Positions 52,130 to 63,868 of a DNA stretch of 64,000 nucleotides are shown here, piece after piece. The DNA comes from Schistocerca nitens (Eukaryota; Arthropoda; Insecta; Orthoptera; Acrididae). The first letter of the stretch is position 1. Each line of letters opens with the position of its first letter. The stretch is taken from the NCBI RefSeq assembly GCF_023898315.1, contig NC_064622.1, positions 164,754,178 to 164,818,177 of the forward strand, written 5' to 3'. Below the pieces are notes generated by a model. That model was not told the origin of the DNA. It did not search any database and worked only from the letters and a program-made list of their open reading frames with translations. The translations under genes were made by a program, and so were the position numbers.

Positions 52130-52316
52130 CGTGCGGTTCTAGGCGCTACAGTCTGGAGCCGAGCGACCGCTCCGGTCGCAGGTTCGAATCCTGCCTCGGG
52201 CATGGATGTGTGTCATGTCCTTAGGTTAGTTAGGTTTAATTAGTTCTAAGTTCTAGGCGACTGATGACCTCAGACGCTAAGTCGCATAGTGCTCAGAGCC
52301 ATTTGAACCATTTTTG
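52130..52316 (+). repeat. SINE-A in a Tc1 element (second, adjacent)
   Basis: Duplication ttggacgtc (52121-52129 and 52317-52325). The 5' end is slightly truncated. It lies 20 bp after the first copy, in the same orientation, but has its own target duplication, so it is an independent insertion. Confidence 0.9.
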
Positions 52317-52560
52317 TTGGACGTCAGACAAAATTGCTCTGTTTTCATATTACGAGAACGACCGCACTGTTATCGCGTCCCGACGCGCTTTATACACCCT
52401 CCACTTCCGGTACTGCCATCTGCTGTCTGTGAGTCGTGATCGCACGTTGACGTGGCGGTTACATTAGTATGACTGAAACGTGCAAGTATGAGATCACTAG
52501 AAACCGTGGCATGATGGATATTTTCAACTCCGTGGAACTGCAGTATACATGGCTCGTGTA

Positions 52561-52776
52561 GAAATGGTTCAAATGGTTCTGAGCACTATGGGACTGAACA
52601 TCTATGGTCATCAGTCCCCTAGAACTTAGAACTACTTAAACCTAACTAACCTAAGGACATCACACAACACCCAGTCATCACGAGGCAGAGAAAATCCCTG
52701 ACCCCGCCGGGAATCGAACCCGGGAACCCGGGCGCGGGAAGCGAGAACGCTACCACACGACCACGAGCTGCGGACA
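52561..52776 (-). repeat. SINE-C, full length
   Basis: The most complete SINE-C here: the head runs to cacgaccacgagctgcgga. Flanked by ggctcgtgta (52551-52560 and 52777-52786). Confidence 0.92.
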
Positions 52777-52786
52777 GGCTCGTGTA

Positions 52787-53679
52787 ACCTTGTCACGAGT
52801 TCATGGGGTGTTTGTTGAGGAGACGACAATCAGAAGAGGCAGAGAAATATTCTATCCCCCAAGTTCACCTAATCCCTCTGCCTGAGATATTTTTACTTGT
52901 GCGGCGAGTTGAACGTTCAAGTGTCCGACACAGTGACTACACACAGAGCTTCCACGCAACAACGGAAGCGCTATTGCTGTCTGCCACGCTTCATGTACAG
53001 CTGCCGCATGTGTTTCTCTGACAAACAGCGCACAGCGACCTCAGCGGTAGACAGTTCCAGCACTTCCCATAAAAAGACTTGCTTCATGCGGCCCACAGCG
53101 CACTCCTCTCCTTGGGCCAACGTCTTCATCTCACAATCAGAGTAACATTTTTTTTCCCCTCTAGGTCTCGCACTACTGCCATGAAAGTAATTCCCTGATG
53201 TCTTTAGACTGCACCACCCTCTTGTCCGTTCTTCTGCAGAGAACCAGTTCACTTCTTACCTTAACTAGGCTGCCGTAGTTGTGTCAGACTCAGAAACATT
53301 TTCCTAGACATTTCTAGTTTCGCTACTTTGCATGTACTATTAACCGTATCTGTGTATAGGCAATAGACTATTGAAACAATAAATCGCGAATTTTATTCGG
53401 CCAGACGCTTTTCGATCAGCCATATCAGGCACAGCCGGTGAGTTGTAAATGATACAGAAATATTTATTTTAAAGGTATGTGTAAGGTTTTATATTTGTCT
53501 CCTGTTCAAAATTATACTGCTTCGCAATAAGATGCTGTTATTTACGATCCTTTTTAACTTTATTTATCTTTTATGAATAAGCCCCTGATTTTATGAAATG
53601 AAAGGCTCCATAAGTACTGAAAATTAATTTTAAGAGACCTAACAGTGAGTCTGCGTCAGTATCTACTAGCGTAAAAAGT
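52787..53679. other. No gene recognised
   Basis: No supported feature. Confidence 0.35.
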
Positions 53680-53814
53680 TCAGCGAGCATGAAATAACTT
53701 TGAGGTTTGCCGATGGTGTTACAGTTCTATCAGAAAAGGCAAAGCACTTGGAAGACCAATTGAACGAAGTGGACAGGGTGTTGAAAAGAGGTTATAAGAT
53801 GAACACGGTAATGG

Positions 53815-53963
53815 TTCAAACATGGCTCTGAGCACTATGGGACCTAACTAACCTAAAGACATCACACACATCCATGCCTGAGGCAGGATTCGAACCTGCG
53901 ACCGAAGCGGTCGCGCGGTTCCAGACTGTAGCGCCTAGAACCGCTCGGCCTCACCGGCAGGCT
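53815..53963 (-). repeat. SINE-A with internal deletion
   Basis: About 45 bp of the body is missing between gggacctaac and taacctaaag. Duplication gaacacggtaatgg (53801-53814 and 53964-53977). Confidence 0.92.
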
Positions 53964-54419
53964 GAACACGGTAATGGAATGTAGTGGATTTAAATCAGAT
54001 GATGCCAAGGGAGAAATGAGACACTGACAGTAGTAGAAGGGTTCTATTATTTGGACGGCAAGATAACGGGCAACGACAGAAGTAAAGAATATATAAAACG
54101 TAGAGTGGCAAAACAGGGAATATGTCAACATCGAATTTAAATTTAAGTAAAAGATATTTCGTGGCTGTGACACCAGAACTTCTGTAAATTAAAGTGTTAG
54201 GAAGTCCTTTCTGAAAGTATTTGCCTGGACTGTAGCCTTATACGGAAATAGAGACAAGACGAGAAGAGGAGATTTCGAAATTTAGTGCTACAGAATAACT
54301 CTGAAGATTACGTGAGTAGGTCGAATGAGTAATGAAAAGGTACTGAATCAAATGAAGAACAAAAGAGTTTCATAGTACAGCTTTGGCATAGTTAATTTGG
54401 TAACAGAGGAAAAAGTGTT

Positions 54420-54622
54420 GCCGGCCGCGGTGGTCTCGCGGTTCTAGGCGCGCAGTCCGGAACCGTGCGACTGCTACGGTCGCAGGTTCGAATCCTGCCT
54501 CGGGCATGGATGTGTGTGATGTCCTTAGGTTAGTTAGGTTTAAGTAGTTCTAAGTTCTAGGGGACTAATGACCACAGCAGTTGAGTCCCATAGTGCTCAG
54601 AGCCATTTGAACCATTTTTTTT
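54420..54622 (+). repeat. SINE-A, full length
   Basis: Duplication gaaaaagtgtt (54409-54419 and 54623-54633). The head is almost the same as the 51.9-kb copy (gtggtctcgcggttctaggc), suggesting a shared source. Confidence 0.93.
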
Positions 54623-54740
54623 GAAAAAGTGTTAGTGGATGAAGAGGGGTGGGGGGTGCGGAGTTAAAAATTGAGGAGACACCGCAGTTTGAATATAGGG
54701 AGAAGGTAGAGTTGAGTCTGAGGTGTAGTATACGTATGTA

Positions 54741-54924
54741 GGCCGGCCGCTGTGGCTAAGCGGTTCTAGACGCTTCAGTCTGGAACCGCGCTGCTGCTAC
54801 GGTCGCAGGTTTGAATCATGTCTCGGGCATGGATGTGTGTGATGTCCTTAGGTTAGATTGGTTTAAGTAGTTCTAAGTCTGATGACCTCAGATGTTAAGT
54901 CCCATAGTGATTAGAACCATTTGA
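54741..54924 (+). repeat. SINE-A, shortened body
   Basis: Duplication acgtatgta (54732-54740 and 54925-54933). The most diverged of the three in this RTE. Confidence 0.9.
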
Positions 54925-55010
54925 ACGTATGTAGTATGAAATAGTTTACGCATGTCAGACTAGCTTGAAGATCTGAATCAAACGACTCTTGTGACTGAAG
55001 CTCACATTAA

Positions 55011-56515
55011 CAACGAAGTTATTCATTCGCACGAGCGGTGTGCGGCAAGGCCTGTAGTGCCGCGCTTATCCGCGCCCAGCTGGCGGGCTTCTGTCCATTT
55101 CTGGGGCATTCTTGACCGACTGCGAGGGCGGAAGCGGCTGCCCCACTCACACGCTGAGCCGAAGCCCCTCAAAAAGGCGCTCGCCGACCGACAGCTACAG
55201 CCGCGCGCAAGAGCGCTGCAGCACCGGGGTCGCCGCACTGACTCACCGGCGGGGAATTCAATTCGTTCCGCGGGCCGGCCGCTCATTACGGAACCTGACA
55301 CACAGCGCAACTGTCTCCTTACGTAAATGCCGCGCCCACGTACAGCTCACTGAAGGCGACTCAAGGAGGGACACATCAAGAATTTCCTGTATGAGAAACG
55401 TGCAATTCTCTGTTGAAATGTAGAAAATAATGTGAGGCGTATCGTGTAACCTGGTGTCCTAAAACAAAATGTGCTAAAGGCAGTCACACTAGATACTGTT
55501 AATTTTAAAAACATTTGCTGCACAATTGCGACGAACATTATGCTAGTGTGTAATTCTGCAGGCTTTCGTGGCCGTTGTCACTGAAGTTAAAATCTTCTGG
55601 GTTATTAGGCTGCGTCATATTTCTACTAAAATGATCGACATTTCGGCCCCTCTGCTGGGATCTTTCTCAGGATCTTATGCTGCCCACTACCTTTGAACAC
55701 TGTGTGTCGATCATTTTAGTAGAAATATGACGCGGCCTAATAACCCAGAAGTTTTTAATTTCATTATGCTAGTACACAACTGCAATTGTAAGCCACCTCA
55801 CAATTTGGTATTTCACTATTACATTTGGTACGTGTGTCCACAACTGTAAGACTTACCATGCAAATGTTCAGTGTTGTTTCTACGAGTACCCTTAATAGTT
55901 TTTTAATATTCAACCCTGAGCTAAAGTCTGTACCTGCTTATTGCAGTATACTATTTTCCTTCTATTTCTAAATCATTTCGCGTATATTCCAGGATTTTTA
56001 CTTCAACAAAGATTCGAGCGCTTGGTTGCGCATTAGCAGTCCCAGTAGGTTGGTAAGCCGCCCTTGATGATCTCTTCTGTCTATGTACTACCTACCTGCG
56101 GAAGTCATAATAAGGTAGCACGGCTGCAGAACGAATACCGTCTGCAAAAGAGAAATGAGTCATCAGGGGAAAATAGTCTCGGGAAATCGTCGTATGTTTT
56201 TTAGTAGTCATTCGTCGCTTCAGTCTGCATGCATACATCAGAGATTTTTCAAACTTGAAAAGCTCTCTGGAACCCTACAGTTTCCCTTGATTTTTAGTAA
56301 CAAAACAGAGGAGCGTTCTGTAGCAAGAGATTAAGGTACATCTTACATTCTCGGGAACACATTACAAAGTTTTGGTTGGTCTGTACCACAATCTTTTTAG
56401 GAAGCGACCCTTACCTAACAAAAATGGAGCAGTGGTTACCACGCGGACTTTAACTTGAGAACTGGGAACCCAGATTTAGGTTTTCACGGTTTCCCTCGGA
56501 AAAGGACACGGCCAG
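55011..56515. other. Unannotated, GC-rich start and a PLE-type inverted repeat
   Basis: 55025-55300 is GC-rich. At about 55590-55640 and 55715-55765 there are near-perfect inverted copies (aaatatgacg, atgatcgaca, aacccagaag). A minus-strand hairpin carrying cctgagaaagatccc and ggggccgaaatg lies between them, reminiscent of a diverged Penelope hammerhead. The rest is unremarkable. Confidence 0.45.
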
Positions 56516-56529
56516 TTTTATTCTTCTTG

Positions 56530-56726
56530 AGCCGGCCGAAGTGGCCGTGCGGTTAAAGGCGCTGCAGTCTGGAACCGCAAGACCGCTACGGTCGCAGGTT
56601 CGAATCCTGCCTCGGGCATGGATGTTTGTGATGTCCTTAGGTTAGTTAGGTTTAACTAGTTCTAAGTTCTAGGGGACTAATGACCTCAGCAGTTGAGTCC
56701 CATAGTGCTCAGAGCCATTTGAACCA
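56530..56726 (+). repeat. SINE-A, variant-head subfamily
   Basis: Duplication ttttattcttcttg (56516-56529 and 56727-56740). The head matches the 43.06- and 44.0-kb copies. Confidence 0.93.
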
Positions 56727-56740
56727 TTTTATTCTTCTTG

Positions 56741-58099
56741 TCCTATTCGAGCTAGAGCTCCGTCTCTAATGACGTAGCCGTCCACAGGATATTAAACCAT
56801 AATCTACCTTCCAACGGGCCTTCTACATCGCCGTCAAATTCATCTGTAAAAATGAGTTCCTGACATTAGCTTCTTGGAGATTATTATTGTTTCAAATAGG
56901 CAACATCTGTTTAAATAAGTTTATTTTCTTACGTACTACTAACGTCGCCATTTAAGTACTAACACTACAATGTGTAACTAAAGAGAAAGTTGGAAAGTAG
57001 TTAATGTCTGCTCTCAGACCGCCCCTCAAGTTCTTTTATGAATTAACATATATTGTAACAATTCTTGTCTATTAAAGTAAATAATTTTAATTTGCCTCTC
57101 AAATCGAATACCAAAATATAATCGATTTTTAATTCAGGATTTTGATTCCTCCATTTACAAACAGTTTCAGATTTTTTATCGAATTTCATATCTGTGTATT
57201 TGACAATCAGATTAAATGATATCAAACTAGAAAAGGAGGAGGGACAAAAAGGTTCAAACAAACGATTTCTTCTCCCAACGGAATTGTGAAATACTTGGTA
57301 TAACTGTCGTAATACTTCTATAGCAAATGACGGTGTTCTCAGACTAGAGTGACAGCCCTGTAAACATCCACAGCTGGGTGAAAAGTGAGAAGACGTTGTC
57401 AGTTCAAGTACAAGTATTGAGGATGAAATTCTGGTCTTACATTTTCGCGAAGAATGCTCCGTGACGATTCTTTGTGAAAGAACGAACGGTCTACATGCTA
57501 ATGGGACTTTGACCCATACATGTGGCTGTAGCTAGTAACGGCTTTTCCGGTCTACTTGCTGAACGACGTTTTTCAAGTTCCCTGTTCTACTACTATGCAG
57601 AGCAATATTTCTCCAAAAAATCACGTCTCTAGTAACACGCTGCGTACGCGGCAAAACAGGGGTGTTTTCGAGGCGATACCGAAGAACTTACAGATGGTAT
57701 AGTGCATATCTGGGGGTTCACATTGACGGCAAGACCCTATTTTCAGACAATTAAATAATGGCGCTTCATGACACTGAATGTAAAGGCACCAACTATCGGT
57801 ATGCTAACCGTCGTCTACGCCACTGGACACTGCAAAACTCGATCGAGATCCATCGGTGACAAAATAGTTTCCGAGACTACAGAAACGTAAGTATAAACAA
57901 TCACAATGTATTTACTGTTGTCGCAAATAACTCAAAACGTATGACAAGAAGTTGGTAGTACAACTATTCGAGTTAATCCTGTAAGGAAACGGACAATATT
58001 CCGTCCGTTCCCGGAGCTGAGAATCTTGCAGCCATGCTTAGGAACCTGGTTCTGTTGTCGTCACTGCCACGGATATTTTTTTCTCTTTGTGAGGACTAG
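56741..58099. other. No gene recognised
   Basis: No supported feature. Confidence 0.35.
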
Positions 58100-58175
58100 A
58101 AAGGAGTCGGTTCAGCCTCGTTATGCCAGTAGTAAAGCTACTTGAATGAAAAGTAAAAGAATCCAAGGTCTGGAA
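58100..58175 (+). repeat. Diverged scrap of the shared SINE body domain
   Basis: tcagcctcgttatgccagta and the following segment weakly match the body of the 5S-headed SINEs. Confidence 0.4.
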
Positions 58176-59785
58176 TGCTGACAGTGGCCGGTGTGGCCAC
58201 GACGAGTTCCTCCACTGTGCCAGTCTCTTCATGCCAGAGTACTATTACCTCCGAGCTTCTTCAGTCATATGTCGAACCTATTCCAGCATCAGTCTTCCCC
58301 TACAGTTCCCCTGAACAGTTCGTCTAGTGCCAGGGAGCTATTCTCTCGTGTCTTAACTTATGTTCTATCACATTGCCCCTTCTTCATGTCAGTTTTTTCC
58401 ACGTGTTCCTTTCCACGCCATTTCTGTAGAAAACCGCGTCTTTTCAGATATTATCAGTCCACCTAATGCTCAACGCCCTTCTGCAGCACCAAATCTTCAA
58501 CGCTGCGAGTATCTTCCTTTTCCGGTATGATGGATATTATTTGAATACGACTTCATGGCCAAGCCTTTACAGTAACGAGGAGTAAAGTCGGTTTGGAAAC
58601 CATGTTACCAATCAAACATTTTGTAGTGATTAAGGACCCAAGTGCAACCTAAATACTTGATGACAAACATCAATACGTCAAACTTGTCAAGTAAAACATT
58701 ATAGACGGAAGTCAACGCTGTAAAATAATGTTGTGCAATACACACACACACCTTTTTAACGTAGTAATTTTTTTTTGGACCTAACACCAACAAATCCAGC
58801 AACGTAACACCTTGTGTTGCCATAGGAACGGCCAAACACGATTGCCGCTGTTTGCCGCTCTGTACTTAAACATTGGTAAACGTCAATATATGAGAGTGGT
58901 CGCTTGAAACATAAATGTCTCACTAGTCGCTACAGCCTTACACTGACACTTCTTTATTTAAATGAGTGTGGCTGTACTTAAATAGCTGAACGACTGAGAC
59001 CCACAATATCCTAGCGCAACGCAATCTGACTGCTTAAAAAAAGGATAACCTGACTACAAATAATTAATTCAAAAGAATGGCCCTGACTAAAAGAAATCTT
59101 AACAATAACCTATACATTTCATTAAGCACTTACAAAAATCTTCATTACGCGAACTACTGCAGTACAGTGAGCGTCAATACTGCCAACTAAATAAAAGATT
59201 CGAACTACTAAAGCCACTAACTACTGATAGGCATGTGGTTAGCAAAGGAAATATTTTGTTGCAAACCAAATAATGTATTTTTTACCTTAATAATGTGACA
59301 TCCAGTTCAAACACGAATATAAATCGTCATTGACATCTAGTACAAAGGTTTATAAACATGCATAATATTCAATCTCCAAGTCGAACATGTACAGATCGTT
59401 AGCCTACGCTAACATCTCAGACCTCTACCCTCCATCAATGCTAACTTCTCAAGTCTAACATCCATCACTGCTGGCTGTTCACCTCCAACTGCCCAACAGT
59501 TCTTCCATCCCTGCTGGCGACTAACTTCAAACTGCCCAACAGTACTGGCGATTAGCTTCCAACAACGGGTCCAACCAGCCACAGAGTCTCTTACAAAGAA
59601 AGCGCAGTCAGAGATCCAATGCAAAGCGCTACACAGCGCTCCCAACACTGAAGCAGCCCACTTACAATACGCAGAGGCAATGTGCATACGGCAAAGAACG
59701 TGACTTGATGGCAGCGCCATCTCTAGAGACTTAGCGGTTCATCAGTGCGTGTCCACTGGAATGACCAATTTTTTGTCCGGTGAGC
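58176..59785. other. No gene recognised
   Basis: 59410-59600 has short imprecise repetitions (cctccaactgcccaacagt, ttcaaactgcccaacagta). The family is unknown. Confidence 0.35.
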
Positions 59786-60035
59786 TTAGAAAGACTTGCA
59801 TAGGCGCCCGAGCAAGCCCTGGCGGGATTTCCCGACCAGTAATGCCACACGATACTTCCCAGACCGTGGAGCTGCTACTATTCGGCCAAGAACATCCCTA
59901 ATTGTCACCACGAGACTGAGTGCACTCCGTACGTCGTCCTACAAAGGAAAAGTATTTGGCAGTACCGGTAATCGAACTGAGGTCCTCGGCTTGGCAGCTA
60001 TGTACACTGACCATTCAGCTACGGAGGCGGACTGT
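59786..60035 (-). repeat. SINE with a tRNA-like head and the 5S-SINE body
   Basis: The minus-strand head has ccgtagctgaatggtcagtg (box A-like) and cagttcgattaccgg (box B-like). The body matches 15.35-15.66 kb (gtgcactcagtctcgtgg, cgaatagtagcagctcc). It is thus a tRNA-headed relative of the 5S-headed SINEs. Confidence 0.75.
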
Positions 60036-60039
60036 GATT

Positions 60040-61930
60040 GGAAACAGGAGATGTTAAATCAGAAGTAGTTACTTATTTGGTCTGTAGAAGGTCTAAATCG
60101 AGTAGAGAGAGAGATGGTTAACATCCGTTGTTAGCAGACGACGATACTGTTCCCCGCCGATGTCAAAACTTTCTTCCCGAGAATCCTTCACAGTGACGTC
60201 TCGTCTCATCGACGGATTGCGCGAATGCTGCTGCTCGAAACGCATTGCGAAATAGTTTGACATTCCGCGATGCCCACGTCGGCACGACCTTGACTCGTTT
60301 CCAATGTTAGGCGCCTGTCGCCGACGGCCACCTGTTGTCCAGCGTGGCGCGGCTCTTGGCCGCGACTGTACCGCGGCCACGAGGCGGCGCCGGCCGCTGG
60401 ACCTGCAGCTATGCATCCCGCGGCACACAGCTGGTCTGGGGTGGGGGCCAAGCCATCGTGGGACGCTCAGACTGCTTGCTGTGGCCGGCAGTACGCTCGC
60501 GCCGGCGTCCCGGGTCGCAAGCCGCCGCGTCCTCTAGGGACCACCGAGGACCCTTCACACAGCTGTTCGCGCTCTAGACCCTCCCGTGGCCACAGTCGCT
60601 GACAGCTGGCCAGTCCCCCTCCACAGCTACTGCCCAGTTTCTCGTCACCGGTGACCCTTATTTCGCAAATTTACTCGCGATTTCTGTTGCTAACAGCAGT
60701 GTATCTTTCAACGTTCCTGCGAAGTGTTGACCACAGATGAAGTCCCCGCCCCCACAGTCACACAGTTTAATCGAGCTAGTGATACAGTCCTATCGCGAAG
60801 TGTAAAAGTGCCTCGCTTTGGCACGGAGAGTGGAGTGAAAGTTGTGCTGTGCGACCACACATTGCTGACGAGCGAGTGCAGACACCTGTTATCGACGAGC
60901 TATCACGAGTGTCATTCATCGCCGGCCTTGTAGTGTTGTGTGAGTGCGCGTCTCCGCTTTCGCCAACGTGGACTTGGCGCATTTTTTCTTCGACAAGTCC
61001 TCTTCTGTATGCTACGTTGGCGCAGCGGCGACCTATGTGATTCACAGCCTTAGCGCCCAGTGATCGTAAAGCCGCCGGAAGAGAGTACAAAAAAAAAGAA
61101 GCACCAGCGGCCAGTGCACGCGACAGGATAACAGGAAGTTGTCGTCCGCGGAAGGCGGGTACGGGAAGTGCCAGCTGGGCTCAGCGAGAGCAGGTTGCGC
61201 GCGCTTCTGGTGGGTATAGTTCTTCTGCTCTGCCATTCTTGTGTGGCTCGTCTTGGCGACGTTCCTTGGAGGTTCCACCAGCTCCACCCACGCAGCTGTA
61301 AAGACGCTCTCCCTGGATCGCTGCAGTCAAATAAGGCGCCAGTGACGGCGTTGCTTTGATGCACTATCCATCCACTTTGCAGACGTACCTTAATATGCCC
61401 AAACAATTCTGCAGCTTTGACTGGTACGAACTAAAGAATATCTCTGCTGTTATCTGCCGAAGACAGTTACCGTGGTATCAGTTGATATAAAGACCCAGAT
61501 ACAAAGCTTCTTAGATGATCTTGGATGCTCTCACCAAGCATAAAACATGTCTCAAAGTGTCTTGATGGCTTTTCTGTCTATTCACTGTTTCCTGGTAATT
61601 TTTAGTATCTACAAAGACTGGAGTAGAGCCGATAAGAGAAGGTTTGACACGCCATGCTGTTAAATGTATCCACGTAACATCGGTTGAGGTCTGGCACTCA
61701 CAAAATTCACAAAACCACGCACGTGTTCTGCTCGTCTACTTCTAGTGCCAAAAATCTGTTTCTCATGACACGATTACACAGCAAAGCTAGTATAAAAGAG
61801 CGATGTGGTACACACTCATTTCAGAAGAAGTGCTTTCACTACGTAGCTTAATTACAACAGCAGGCAGAAACAGCACGCTCAAAGACGTGTGTACCATGTA
61901 GCATGTCGTAACAACATGTGCACCAACGTG
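60040..61930. other. GC-rich unannotated DNA
   Basis: 60130-61350 is GC- and CpG-rich over more than 1 kb, with several Arg- and Pro-rich chance ORFs on both strands. It is the longest such block in the window. No domain is recognised. Confidence 0.35.
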
Positions 61931-61934
61931 ATAC

Positions 61935-62620
61935 CCAAATCCGTATGTTTAGTTGCAGTTATGTGGCGCTCTATTTTTCTATACCCAGTGAGCTAATTTT
62001 GAGTTTATCCACTACCCTGTTTACTAAATCATTTAATTACATATCGCGTCTCTCTCCACGACACGACATATGTAAATGTAATAATTTTTTAACCGCGTGC
62101 CACATAAGTTGCAGATCAGTGATATACATAACAAAAACAACGGACCCGAAAAAGAGCCCTGCGGCACCTCCCATTCCCCGCGTTACAGCATCCTAGTGAC
62201 TTAAATTTATTCTCTGATTGTTGACACTTGAGGAAAATCTTCATTTCCCTTATTTCTAAGTATGAAATGAGTCATTGTTCACCTTTCCGTAATGTTCCTG
62301 TTTACGCACTAACATGACTCACACAATTAAATGCTTTTGTTAAATCTGTCCTTATCATTTAGTCCTGCTAGTACTCACTACAAACAACAATAAATTTATT
62401 TCCTGTCAATGTTGCTTTCCTGAAGCCGATCTTCAAGTAAGACAAGAAACAAATAATGAGTGCTAAGATGTTTAAGGCCTCTTCTGGAAACATTACAACA
62501 ACATTTGTAGCAGAGATATTGGTCTGTAATTGTCCTCCTTCTCTCTTCTTCATTTCTCTAAAGTTGTTTTTCCCTATATGCACACATAAATTATCTCCAA
62601 TGCGTGACATATTTACATTA
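61935..62620 (-). pseudogene. Old LINE RT remnant
   Basis: Plus-strand phrases ccctgcggcacctcccattc, gatatacataac, ttaaatgcttttgttaaatc and gatattggtctgtaattg run in the same order as the RT of the 49.8-50.7 kb LINE (ggggcacccc, cataaataaggaac, caaacgccttagttaaatc, aataggtctaaagttg). No open frame remains. Confidence 0.6.
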
Positions 62621-63110
62621 CATTCTAATTTTGCGAAGGAAAGGTGTACGGATGTGTGGTGACAGAGATTCTTTTTTGATCTTACATCTGATCATCTAGA
62701 GGACTTATCAGGCAAGAATGCCATGCTGCATTTATTTAGTTTACAGGATACGTTACAGTACACGTAAGCGTTGTTACAGCCAAACAATGTCGGAATGAAT
62801 GACTGCTCAGTAGTATAAAGAGTAAAGGTAACTCTCTTTCCAGTGGCACAGTATTTGCGTTCTGTCTGCTGTCTTTTGTAGCATGGGTGTCATGAAAATA
62901 ATTACACTGAAGATCCGAGATTCCCTTAAATTTGAGTTTACGCTAGAGAGCGTTGATCAGTTGCGGTGCTCCGTCTTTTTCTGCCTTGTGATTACATACA
63001 TGAATCGATTAACACAAGACCCAACATCCTCTACAATTTGTTTTGCATTTTGTACCCTTTGTCAGCCACGCCTCTCAATCTCTCCACACTCTTCCAGAGC
63101 TAGGTTGCCT
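62621..63110. other. No gene recognised
   Basis: No supported feature. Confidence 0.35.
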
Positions 63111-63113
63111 ACA

Positions 63114-63868
63114 GTGACTGATCAAAAGTATCCGGACACCAATTTGTGGACATCAATATGGCCACAGTTTGGTTTATGAGTATTTGAACTCTGCTGGGGA
63201 CCCTTTAAATTGGGTATCTGAATATACGTGAAGGAATGGTAGCCCACTATTCCTCAAAACCCCAAACCAGAGAATGTAGCGATGTTGGGCACCGTAGTCT
63301 GGAGCGAAGTCGACGTTCTAACTCATGCCAGGGGTGCTCTATTGGGTTCAGGCCAGAACTCTGGGCAAGCCAGTCCATCTCAGGAATGTTATCGTTCATA
63401 GACGATAGCCTCACAGGTGCTGCTTTATGGCAGTGAGCATTGTCATACTGATACAGTTATCACCCCCAAAGCGTTCCGCTACTGTATGCAGTACACAATG
63501 CCATAGCAGTAATATCTGTTCATATCCTTCCTCAGTTAGCGTTTTCGGAAGCACGGTACCACGAAGCACGAAAACCACCTCCATACCGTAACACGACCTC
63601 CTGCATACTTCACTGTTGACACTACACGTGACAGCTGGTAATGTATCCAGGCATTCAGCAACCGCCAAACGCTTCCATCGGGTTGCCACAGGGCATAGCG
63701 TGATTCATCGCCCCAAACCAGTCGTTTCCAGTCACCCACAAACAATCGCCCCGCTCTTCACATCTCCTCAAGCGTCACTTAGCACTGGCTATAGAAATGT
63801 GTTGTTCATCAGGAGCTGTTCGACCACTGTACCTCATTCTCTTTAACCCCATACGCACAGTCATTGTG
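63114..63868 (-). pseudogene. Tc1-like element, third family, truncated
   Basis: The left end carries cagtgactgatcaaaagtat then ccggacacc, a Tc1-type terminal repeat. On the minus strand, fragments read MFVGDWKRLVWGDESRYALW (first catalytic Asp) and QPDGSVWRLL. In another frame follow LTEEGYEQILLLWHCVLHTV and AERFGGDNCI, after which the expected QHDNAPxH is disrupted. The other end is replaced by a SINE at 63869. Confidence 0.75.

Larger units (their letters stand above)
50950..52480 (-). mobile_element. Tc1-like element, second family, with two SINEs inside
   Basis: The left end has cacattaatgtgactaccag and the right end an inverted relative (gcggttacattagtatgact). The transposase remnant is on the minus strand. 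SINE-A copies sit at 51909-52110 and 52130-52316 near its N-terminal end. Confidence 0.65.
53680..55003 (+). pseudogene. RTE-type LINE remnant, copy 3, carrying three SINE-A insertions
   Basis: Starts at the same place as the 35.6-kb copy (actttgaggtttgccgatgg, the FADD region). It can be followed through acagttctatcagaaaaggc, gcaaaacagggaatatgtca and tgtagccttatacgg to gtgactgaag near 55000. SINE-A copies at 53815, 54420 and 54741 interrupt it. Heavily decayed: many stops and indels. Confidence 0.78.

Noticed and set aside
51897-52325. Two adjacent SINE-A copies as a tandem duplication
   Set aside because: Each has its own, different target duplication, so they inserted independently.
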